Source of the DNA: Montifringilla adamsi
Taxonomy: Eukaryota > Chordata > Aves > Passeriformes > Passeridae
Direction: 5' to 3'
DNA length: 64,000 nucleotides
Assembly (NCBI GenBank): GCA_017590115.1
Contig: JAGGNK010007082.1
Location: forward strand, 125,495-189,494
This document shows positions 34,301 through 45,900 of this stretch, piece after piece. Each line of letters begins with the position of its first letter. The first letter of the stretch is position 1. The notes beneath the pieces are model-generated. The model did not search any database, was not told the DNA's origin, and worked only from the letters and a program-made list of their open reading frames with translations. The position numbers and the translations under genes were made by a program.

Positions 34301-37300
34301 TGATGACTGTGGTGATGTATGGGCATGTGAACACAGGCACAGAAATTCATGGACACCTGGGAAGAGACTCACTGAAGCTGTGCATGCAGCATATAGAGTG
34401 GTCTCTTTTATGAAATTATAAAAACCTCCCTTTAAAAAATCTTACCAGGTTTCTTTTCCCACTGCTCCTAAGAGAAAGATAATTAATGCATATTTTTTTC
34501 CCTTTTCATTTCCAGCACACATTTATTCTGGTCAGTTTGTATCCACTCCCAGCATTGCTGAGGGAAAGAATAGCTTCTCTACCCTGTTGCTGCATTCGTC
34601 CAATCTATTTTGCTTAGTTTGATACCTCTTTTTATGATTGTTTTCTTGTTCTTGGGCTCTCTGAGGTTCTTTTCTCCCAAGAAAAATAGTGTAGCCATAA
34701 TAGTACCTTCTGGAGTCAACATGCACTTTCAAACTCTGGGTTACTGTAACCCATTTGTCTTATTTGACTATAAGTCTTCCCTATTGTGTAGAGTCTGCCT
34801 GACCTGCTATTTAGTCCTTGTGTTGTTTGTGCTTTTATGTTACAGCATTTCAGGCTGATTCTTACACCACTTTTCTGAAATGTTTTATTATATAGGTATA
34901 GTCTTGAGCTTCTTAGCAGTCCAAGTGGGGGTAACAGAGCACTCAAGAGCAGAGTATATAAAAGCTGGGGATTTTGGTAAAATTTCTAATATCTATTAAT
35001 GATAATTACAGTATGTCAATAAGAGTAATTAGAGGTGCTTGAGGCCTTCTGGCCTGTGCCATGTCTTACTTCTTATATCTGAGAAGAAAACAAACTCCAC
35101 ACTTGGCTACCTGGTAAAGTCATTGCTCAGCTGTCAAGATGTATTCTTGACAAGTGTCCCCAAGGTCCCCAGGTGTCAGGTGAATGACTTGTCCCCAGTG
35201 AAGAAGTTACCTTGCCTGCCAGCTCTTCCTGATGCATGATTGCATGCTTCAGAAGTGAATCAGCTGATAAAGATGGTGGAGTGAACATTGGCTCTTTCTT
35301 TGTTCCTCTTCAGAGATTTGTCAGAGCTGAAGGCAGAACAAATGAGGCTTTCTGGATCTATTCTTGTGAACTGCTCTCGCCTGAACTCCTGTGTGCACCT
35401 CAGGGAGTCCATCCCTCTGGGTAAACCTGCCCTGAAGGATCAGGCAGAGCAGCAAGTGGAACCAAAAATAAACCAGACAGCTCAGGAAGTGATAGCCTTA
35501 CAAGTCAGGTGTGACATGGAGAAGAAAGAGCTTCAGGACAGGTAAATGTGTTTTAACTTTGTTATTGCCAGCATTATCTTTTGTGGCAGCTTTTTGGGTT
35601 CACAGATGGGCTGTGCTCACATTTAGAACAGCCCTGCACAGCCCTGTGTCTGTCCCCAGTCAAACTCTTGCCTTCGACAGAAAGGATGGAAAATGTATCT
35701 GCCTGACAGAAATTCTTCCAAGTAAGATAAGACTGAAAAAGAGAGAGCCTCTGATAGTGCTTTTGCTTGGTGAAAAACTTCAGCATAAAGATAATGTTTC
35801 TTGTGTTTCTTCTACAGCCCTTTTACTTCTCAGGGCTGTGCTGAAGGAGTTGGGAGGAATTTGCCCAGGGCCACCATAAGCTCTGCAGCACCTCTGTGCT
35901 GACAATTCCTTGCAAGACTGAGTGCAGAGGCCTTTGGGGCAAGAAGTGCCATTTTGCAACATCAAGTGTATTAACCTGTAGAGATGAATGCTGTCTTTGC
36001 TGTGTTTCCTGGGCTGAACTTTGCTATGCTATGCTTTGGGGAGCTGCTTGGCTCTTAACCAGGTGCTGGTGTGCAAAGCTTTTGGAATGGCACGTAGACC
36101 TTCTCTTCTCAGGGTGATGGAGCTCTCAGCCTTGCTTGTACAGTCTCAGAAGCAGAACGAGGAGAAGGAGAAGACCATGAAAACACTTAACGACACAGTG
36201 GAGATTCTAGTATGTTTTACCTTTACCTGGGAGATAGCCCAGTGTTTACTCTCCAGTCTGAACACAGAGGTGTGGCTTCCTCAGGAGAAACAGTAGTAAA
36301 GATGCCCAGTGTATGGGGACATCAGGCACCTTGCCAAAATATTCCTTGTGTGTTCAGCAGATGTGGAGTCAGTCCAGATGCAGGCAGGGCCAGAGGAACT
36401 GCAGACAGTTCAGGTGTCTTTCTCTGACGGGGTGGCACCAATGCTCTTCTGCCTGTGACTTTAGGACTGTGGGGATCAGAGTTCCTTGGAACTGACTGTT
36501 CAATAGCAGTCTATAAAAACTAGCTTTTGGTCTTCCTTGTAGTTTTACTGGAGAAGAAATGGAATAGATATGGACAGGAATATACTCGAATCACTAGAGC
36601 TGAGACTTAGCAGTGTGACTGCTACTGAGGATGGGAATGCTGCAGATGGGAGCAGCTCTTCTGTGCCCACCCTTTCTTTATTCTGTTCTCAGGAATCCAG
36701 TTGGATAGAGAAAGAATTTGCAGCTTCATTGAGTAACAGTGCCAAAGAAGAGAATCTTTTCCTTCAAAAGCTCATTAAAAATATCACTGAGGTGAGTACA
36801 GACCTGGTACAGGGACCACATCACTGTAAATTACATTTTAAAGTATTTGAGGAAGGCAACAGACTGGCCTAGGGACTAGAGATATATCTTGTGTATTATC
36901 TGTGTTAACTGCCATTGCCTGTTTAATTTTTAGACCACTTTTCTGACACAGAACCTGTTGTAACTTGCGAGTTGCTGTGCTGTGACAATTCAGTGAGTCA
37001 TTAGAAGTTTCAGTACCTTTGCCTTCACCACCCCACTAAGGTCTCTCTTGGACTGTGCTTTCGGAGTGTGCTACTTGAAATTTGTGTTCCCGTGTTTCTT
37101 GGGCAATTCACTCACCCTCTTTGAGCAGTGAGTCAGTTGTTCTTCAGATCTTTTTGAAAGGTCACTGACTCAGTCGATGCACTTGCCAGCTCTGCTCCTT
37201 CCCTCAGTGTTCACTTTCACTGACCACTATAATCTCCCCAGAATTTCAACAACTTTCAGGGATAACCTTAACTTAGTATTGAAGCTCTCTTAATAGAGAA

Positions 37301-39944
37301 GGGTTTAGTTGTCAGCTCTTCTGCACAGCTGCAAGAAAGTGAGTGTTCAGGCAGCCTCCAGCCACTTCACACTTGTGAAGAGTAGCTGTATTCAGAAATC
37401 CCAGGAGTACATGTAGCCACAGGGACAAACCTTTGTGGACAGAAGAAATGAGAAAATTGAATTTTGAATGACTCCAGGGTAAAGTGGGAGGAAAACGAGA
37501 ACAAGACAAAGAAAACCAAGTAAAATGAGCAAAGACTAACAGGTGGATGTGGGCTTTCAGATGGTGTTAGACGACAGTGACAGCATGGTCAGCATTATCT
37601 GCACTGGCAGTTCCCAGCATGCAAACTCTGGGGACATCTTCTCAGCTCCGAGATCTGTTGATGCAGGGCATGCCTTTGGACTGGTTCTGGAAGCACTGGC
37701 AAGGATGCGAGGGGCAGCACGGGTGAGAGCTTTGTGTCTTCCCTGGTGGCCACAGGTTCAGTGCTGAGGCCTTGCTCAGGTCGATACCTTTCCATTTGCT
37801 CAGCCACTTGAGGCACTTCTTTGCACTTTCATATTCCTGCATTGCTTTGCTGGTCTTCCCAACTCTCTGTTCTACTGCTTTTCTCTCCTTGATGCCCACC
37901 CTCTCAGCACAGCTTTTGCCTTCAGGGGTGCTGTCTCTGCTAGCTGTTTCTTCCAGCTCTCTGGAGCCATCTTCCCTGCTCCTTATTGCTCATTTGTGCT
38001 CCTTCCCTGCCCGTTCCTGCAGGCCCTGAGAGAAGAGCTTTCTGCTAGGCAAGACTCAAACAAATTCCTGCTGCAGCAACAGAGACATCAGGAAGAGAAG
38101 TGCAGGGAGGTGCAGCAAAGACTTGAGCAACTGGAGGAGAAATGCAAGGAGTCCAGCAGCCACCAACAGCACCTTCAGTCTTTAGTAGAAATACTCAGAA
38201 GGTGAGTGTCTCCTCCTCCTCCTGCGTTCCAGAGGCAATCTGCTTCCAAGCCTGGGAGGTCAGAGGTGTCCTGGGTGAAGAAATCACCTGCCTACCGTGT
38301 GTAGGCCTCAGTGTGGCTCTTGAGCATCGTCCTGTCTGGGTTTTCATGTGACTCCCTAGGCTGTCTGGGAGATGCAGAGCCATGCTGGAATAGAAGACTC
38401 CTTCTTCTCACCATGCTGCTTCCCTGAATTCTGTTCTTTGCATGCCCCTGCCCAGCCCCTGTTTCTAACAGAAGGAAGGCAAAATCCTGCCTTCCTTTGC
38501 CTTTGCCTCTGGAGGATTTCCTTGGGAGGGAAAGAGCAAGGTCTTCCTTAGCCCACTGCTCCCAGCTCCATCCTGGAGTGCTGAGAATGGCATTGCTGAT
38601 TCTTCAGGCCTCTTGGTTCTTCTGACTGAGCCTTGTCTCTGCAGTGACTGTACAAACCTCGAGAAAACTAGGAAAGAGCTACAGGAACAGCTTGGATTAA
38701 GGGAGCAAGAAGCCTCATGTCTGCGTCAGAGTAATGCTGAGCTGCAGATGAAGGAAGAGTCAGCCCAGGCACAAAAGGCAGAGCAACAGGACAGGATGGA
38801 GAGAGCGCGCCGTGAGCAGGAGCTCCTGTGAGTGTTAAAGGTTTCTCTGGCAGTGCTGGGCTTGGGGAGGCCCAGTGTGAAGGAACGAATGGTGCCTGCT
38901 CCTCTCTTGTAGCATAGACTGTTTTTCTAGAATCTCTTTCACCTCCTCAGAGTGAAGGACTTGGCTGCACTTGAGGAAAAACACTCATTACTGCAGAGCG
39001 AGTTGGTAGTCAAGAGACAGACACTGGAGAAATTGCAGCTTCAGAAGGATCTGCTGGAGCAAGAGAAGGATGAGTTTGCCATGGCTCTGGAGAAGGTATG
39101 GACACCTTATTCCTAGGCAGCACTTGTGGGAATGGGAGCAGTGCCACCAAGATCACCTGAGATGCTGTTTCTGGCAGTAGAAGAGAGGGACACTTGTTCT
39201 TCTTGGAAAATGGTGATCCAACCAGACAGGCTCTTCGGGATCACTGGTCCCCATCTTACTGGGAGCTCTGCCCTAGGAATAAGTTGAAGACGCCCAGGGA
39301 AGGTGGAGTGGCTGCATGCAGTCCAGGATTTTGCTGCCCTTGTTGTCCCATTGTTCTTTTGCCTCTCCAGGCAGAACGGTCAGTGGCAGAGCTGACAGGG
39401 GCTCAGAACAAGCTGAATGCTGAAAGAGCTGATCTACAGGCTGCAGCAGCGAAGATGAGCAGCATCAATGAAGCTCTCGCATTGGACAAAGTGCAGCTGA
39501 ACAAATATGTGTGGCAGGTGAGCAGAGTTGCCAGAGATGTGCCAGGAATTTGTCTCCAGCTGCTGCTGCTTCTCAGCCTTCTTAGCTTGGCATAGTCTGC
39601 CCAACTGACTGTGGCAGTGTTCCTTTTGTGTCTGAGCCAATCTTTCATAGTAATCATTCTATTTTCTTCTATTTTCCTCTAACTTTATTTCCTGTGTGTT
39701 TCTGTGACTCTAGCTGGAGCAAGAGAAGGAAGTTTTGTTTGCTAAAGTGGATGAGATGGAGAGAGCAAAGATCTGTGAGCAGGAGAAGCTGAACTTCTGT
39801 GAAAGAGCAAACAAAGAGCTCTGTGCAGAGAAAGCCCGGCTAGAGCAGCTGCTGAAGGAAGCAGAGGAGCAACGGGAGGAGCTGTGGCTGGAGCTTAGTA
39901 CAGTAGGAGAGGAGAAAGCAGATACCCAGGAGAAATTCCATCAG
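31013..39944 (+). CDS. CEP250: CEP250 coding exons 1-14 (residues 1-667)
   Basis: Exons: 31013-31129, 31721-31777, 32479-32561, 33128-33293, 33956-34062, 35314-35541, 36113-36209, 36693-36791, 37561-37722, 38023-38201, 38645-38827, 38951-39095, 39371-39517, 39714-39944. Every junction has a GT donor and an AG acceptor, and the phase carries through without a stop. Exons 1-5 encode the best-conserved N-terminal part. Exon 9 (MVLDD...GAAR) is a low-heptad, serine/glycine-containing linker, as in human. Small introns (0.1-1.3 kb) are typical of birds. A (CCCTT)n microsatellite sits at 32311-32336 in intron 2. Confidence 0.9.
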
Positions 39945-42900
39945 GTGATCAAAAGTATGATGCATCCATGTGGGCACTGGGCTGCTTGGATGAGGGAAGC
40001 TTTACCTGATGGATTCTGCAGTGGTTTTGTCAGGGGGACATGTGGTAGTGCTAGAGGTCACAAGGCTTTGCTTGCTCCTTTTTGGAAACATGTGGGTGGC
40101 TTGCAGAGCTGTTCCACAGTTCTTGGAGTTGTTCTCTGCTTCTACAGAGTGTTTTAGTCCACCTGTCTTTGTTGGCCTCTTTTTTAGCTCTTGATAAGTT
40201 GCAGAGAGAGAATTGTGTTTTCCATTCATCTGAGTGCGTGGCAAAAGAAACAAACTGGCAAAAGGATCAAACTCTGTAGCTCTGAATCCTTTTTCTGAAA
40301 AAAAAAAAAACCAACAAAACACCAGGTCTGCATGTTTCTGTTGATACTTTTTGTCATGAAGTTGGAGCATGTCCAGAGAAGGGAACAGAGCTGGGGAGGT
40401 TCTAGTACGGGGAAATGCTGTATATTTTCCCTTGATTCAGGAAGAAAATAAGTCTTCCAAAAGATTCCTGAAAATGTCCATCACTGAAATAGATCCATAG
40501 AGAAATTTGGTTTGCCAAGTGGCAGTTGTGGAAGATGCAGTGTTTTTGGGAGACAGTACAGAGACTGGAGTAGGGATGTTTGTTGGGAAGGAGCTGTCTG
40601 GGCCCAGGCAAGGCAGCAGGGCCTGACACAGCCCTTCCAAGGTAACAGTGCCAGAGGCTTCTGGCAGCCCAGGCTACCAGAGCTGCACAGGACAGATGCT
40701 GTGAAACTTTGAGCCCAGAGCACTGGTGCTCCTTGTCCTCTGGCTGCCTGTGAGGTGGCACTGGCTGGCTCTGCACAGGGCTCCCGAGGAAGGGCTCGAG
40801 CTGTACCTTGTCCCACTTGCAGGTTTCCCAGGAGCAAGAGTCGTTGAGCAGGGCTCTGGAGCAGCTGCGCCAGGAATCCTCTGACCAAGGGCATGAACTG
40901 GCCCAGGCATGCAGAGAGAAGGAGCTGCTGGGCCGGGAGAAGGCTGCCCTTGAGGGCCGACTGGCAGCCACAGAGCGCCACCAACATGACCTCTCCAGGC
41001 AGCTGGCAGAGACCAGGTGAAGGCAGGGAGCAGACCCTGCAGGGGCAGGACAGGGCTGAAGAGCTGTAGTGATAAAGGTGATAAACACTACACAGTGGTT
41101 TATTTTATCCTCTGTGCTTTTCAGATGCAGATTTGGCCATTGAGGTCAAGTTGGGCTGGGCAGTCTGTGCTGTGCCAGGCCATCAGGAAGGCCTGGGCAG
41201 TCCCTCAGAGGGCCCTGCTCTGCTCATGAAATGGCACAGATGTGCCTTCTCTGGACGAGTTTCCAGCTGACCCATTTTCCATACTCAGGTGTGGGGATCT
41301 TGAGCCACGTCATCCTGGAATAACTGGCTGTGGGCGTCTGGAGCAAGCAACTCATGTCTCTCCACATTTGCAACTTGCAGGTCAGCAAAGGAGAGCCTGG
41401 AATCCAGGCTGTTTGCTGCTCAGCAGCAGATAGCTCAGTGAGGCAGGAAGTGGAAAAAGCTGAGCCTGAGGGCAGGTGCCAGGAAGTTGCTCTGATTTTT
41501 GTTGTCAGACTATTAAGGCAAATCTGCAAGCTGAGCTGCAGGAAGCTCACAGAGAAGTCCAGGCAGAAGCTCTTGGAGGTTGAGCATGTCCAGAAGATGC
41601 TGGAGGAGGCAGAACATCGGAACAAGGAGCTGCAAGCGCATCTGCAGGACTTGGAGAGGGAAAGGAGTCGATGGGAAGAAGTGGCTCAGCAAAATTCAGA
41701 ATTGCAGACTTCCATGAATGCGCTGGAGGGGGAAAAAGCCAGGTAAATGAAAGCCTGTGGGGCTCTGCATTGTGGTGAATGGATTCCCTCTTTGCCATCT
41801 TTTCAGCCACCAGGGGCTCTGGCAGCATTTCCTAAGTGGCAGATTCTCAACTCTCCATGCAGACACATCTCATTGTCTAGATGTTGTGTTTAATTTTCAT
41901 TTCTTTTAAGCCTTCAGGTAGAGTTTTTCTGAAGACATTGGCTTTTGGGGTAGCCCTTTCCCTCTAGGGGATATTGTGTTATTATGTGGGTGTGTTGACA
42001 CTGCCCAAGCTGCATTGTAAGGCGCTGGATACATCCATCAGCTCCACCTTGGGTCCTGTAACTTGAAGCCTTTGGGAGCTGAATCAGCCTGGCCTCTGAT
42101 GCCTTTTGTTGACATAAGACATGTTAAACCCGTGATTTTTTTTATCTAAACCAGATTGAGAGAATCACAGAAAGGATAAGGTTGCAAGCACCACAGTGGT
42201 GGTCCCACCTCCCTGCTCACGTAGGGTCATCCCAGAGCACATGGAACAGGATTGCATCCAGTTCATTCTGGAATGTTTCCAGTGAGGGAGACTCTAAACC
42301 CTCTCTGGACAATCTGTTCAGGGCTCAGTGCCTGCCTTGACCCTTGCTGGATTTAAGAAGGTTCCTCTCTGCCCATCCCTGGCCTGCTGAGATCCCTCTG
42401 AGGGGATGCCAACCCTGATGGGGAGGCATTGCCCACCTCATCCAAGTCATTGATGAACAAGTTCAATAATAGTGGGCCTAGGAGTGAACCCTGGGAGACA
42501 CCACTAATGACAGGCCTCTAACGAGACCCTGTGCCACTAATTACAACCCTCTGGCTTCTGCTGTTCACCCAGTACTCAGTCCAGCCTATTGTCCACTCCT
42601 CCAGCCCCCACTGCCTGAGTTTCCCAAGGAGGATATTGTGAGTGACCATGTCAAAAGCCTCACTGAAATCAAGGTAAACAATATCCACTGCTCTCCCTTT
42701 GTCCACCCAGGTAGATGTTTCATTGTAGAAGGCAATCACGTTGGTCAGGCATGATTTATCTTCAGTGAATCCATGCTGACCATTCCTGATCACCTTCTTG
42801 TCCTTCCATGTGGGGAAGAAGGGGCCTCCAGCATGAGGTACTCCATCTCCTTTCCAGGGATTGAAGTGATTCTGACAGGACCATAGTTCCCTGGCTCCTC

Positions 42901-45900
42901 ATCCTTGCCCTTTCTGAAGACCAGAATGACATTTGCTTTTTTCCAGCCCCCAGGCACCTCTCCTGATCTCTATGACAATTTCAAAGATAATGGGGAATGG
43001 CCTTGCTCTGGTGTCTACAAGTTCCCTCAGCACTCACGATCACATCCTGTTAGGGCCTGAGGACTTGTGGATGTCGAGTTTGCCCAGGAATTCACTAACC
43101 CAGTCCTCCTTGAAAGGGAAGTCTTGCTAAGGGATAGTCTTCCTTCCAACATTCCTTTAGCCTGTTCTCCTGAGGGCTGGTCTTGTTCAGTACAGACCAA
43201 TGCAAAGAAAGGCACTCAGGAACTCTGCCTTCTCTGCATCCTCTGTTACCAGGGTCTCCCCTCCATTTAGGAACAGACAAAGACACATCATCCTTGGCTT
43301 TCCTTTTGTTACTGATGTATTTAAAAAAGCCCTTCCTGATGTTCTTGACATCATTGCCCAGATTTAATTCCAAGGTGGTCCTTGGTCTTTGTCTCAGTTC
43401 TCCTTACTCCAACAATGTCTCTATTCATTCCAAGTGGCCTGAGCCTGCTTCCATCTCCTGTGTACTTTCTGCTTGCACTTAAGGAATGACAGTTCTTTGC
43501 TTATCCACTCAGGTCTCTTGCCCCCTTTTCCCAGTTTCTTGCTCACTAGAATGCATTGTTGTTGAGTCTAGAGGAAGTGATCCTTGAATATCAGTTTGTA
43601 CCCCTTTACCCTGCAGGGCCTGTTCCCATGTGCTGCTTTCAAGAAGATCCCTGGAGAGGCTAAAGTTAGCTCTCATGAGGTCTGTGGTTGTAATCTTGCT
43701 TGCTGCCCTGCTTTTTCCTCATCCCCAGCTGAACTCCACTATCTCATTCATAGGCAGTGCAGCCAAGGCTCACCTCAGGCTTCACATCTCCAGCAAGGCC
43801 TTCCCTGACTGTTAGAGTAAGGTTGAGCAGCATGCTGTTCCTTGTGGGATCCTCCACTGCCTGTGACAGCAAGTTGTCATCAGCTTTCCAGAAACATCCT
43901 GCCCTGTGTTGCTTCTCTAGCTGATGGCAGGAAGCTAAAGTCCCCCACAAGAACCAGGGCCTGTGACTTTGAGATTGCTTTATGTTGCCTCTAGAAAGCC
44001 TCATCTACTTCTCCTCCTGTTCAGGTGGCCTCTAGCAAACACCCACACCAGTGTCATCCTTACATGTCTGTCCTTTTATTCTGACCCATAAGCTCTGGAC
44101 TCACTCATCATCTACCCCAGAGAAAGCTTGATACATTCCAAGTGTTGCCTCACATAGTGGTGAACTACACCACCCCCTCTGAGGCACCCAAGGGATATGA
44201 ATGTCTCTCATGGCCGTCTGTTACCTTGTTCTACAGACTGACTCTGTCTCTGGAAGAAAAGGATCTGAGCCTCAGAACCCTGGAAGAAGACAACCTGGCC
44301 CACATCAATCAGGTGTCTCAGCTTCGTTCTGCCCTTACCCAAGCTGAGGAGCTCCACTCAGAGCATAGAACAGAAATGCAGGAGCTCAACACCCAGGTAA
44401 GCTGTGCAGTTTTTTGCCTGAAATCATTTCTCCTCTGTTGCTCTCAATCTTGTCCACTCTGCTGCCTCAGGAGCAGCTCTGTCCCTGAGGCTCTGTGCAT
44501 CCATCTTCCAGATCCGGGCCCTGCAGGACGCAGTGCTGCAGATGGAGTCTTCCCAGGCAACTCGAGAGAAGCAGCTGCTGAAGGAGCTGGAGGAGTCTCG
44601 AGCAGGAGAACGCTGTTTGAGGGACTCTGTGCACGTGCTGGAGGCTGAGGTGTCTGAGCTGCATGTGAAGCTCCAGAGCTCTGAGAACAGAGCAGAGGCC
44701 TTGGCCACACAGTGTCAGCAGGCCAGTGGTGCCCACCAGGAAACTCAATCCCAGCTGGACAAACTGCTCTTGGTTCTCCACAACATGATCAGGGACAGCA
44801 GAGAGTTGGTCACTTGGAGCTCAGGCAAGTGTGAGAGGCTGGGTGAGCAGGTGGAGGGAGGGAGTGTCACCCTGGTGTCACACATTTACCCTGTCAGTTT
44901 AGGCTGACTCAGGCCTTGGGAAGTCTTGACAGCTTGACTTCCCTGTGGAGACATAAGTCCACGTTTGTACGTAGGGAAATGATAAGAGTCAGAAGGGAGA
45001 AGGGACCAAGTCCTGTCAAGCCCATGCAAGGGCAAAGTCCATGTCAAGCCCAGGGCCCATGCAGTTGTCTCTGGGGCAGTGTTGACATTGGTGGTCATCA
45101 GAATACTGACAGCCTGTGACACACATCCTGCTGCAAGGCGAGCTCTAAGACAATGTCAAAGGCACCTTCTCTTAGGTAAAGAGACCTTGTTTGTTGGAGA
45201 CCACTGGATTAAATCATGAAACAGAATGTCTTCTCTTTTCAGAAGAGGGTCATGTCATGGGCCTAACTGCTTCTCAGGCTGGGGATGTCCCCACAGAGCT
45301 TACAGTGGACAGAGTGGCAGCAGCTCTGCAAGACCTGCAGCAGCACCTGGAGCATTCCCAGGAAGATCTGGTAATGTGTGCCCAGTGCACCCAGAAATCC
45401 TGTCTTGCTGTTGGGCTGCTGGACAAGCACTGTGCCAAGGCCAGGATGGGTGTCAGTCCTTGTAGGGGGGTGGCTCAGTGGCATGGGGAGGAAGGAGGAT
45501 CACAATCACATCTACCAGTAGGGGTCCAGCTGCCCTCTCCCACATGGGCTATTTCTGCTTTAGTGTTTGTAGCCCTTTGTCTCCTGCCAGCAGTGACAAT
45601 GACAGATGATTGTGCTCCTCTTATCTCTTTCAGAATGATGCAAGGAAGAAGATACAGACCTTGGAGCTGGAGCTGGGCACGGGGCAGGATCAGATGGAAA
45701 ATCTCAGAGCCTGCAATCAGGAGCTGCAGATACAGTTGGATGAAAGTCAGGCAGGTACAGCTTCTCCTCTCCCACCCACTGCCCCATGCTGTCTCACCTG
45801 TGGGGAGCTCGATCCCATGCAGTGTAGCCATGATATTATGAAAAATCCTCTGCTGGGATTTTTCCTCTCCTGAGAAGTTGAAGAGCCTCAGGAGAGAAAT

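Noticed and set aside
40402..41088. 228-codon minus-strand ORF
   Set aside because: Antisense shadow of CEP250 exon 15 and its intron.
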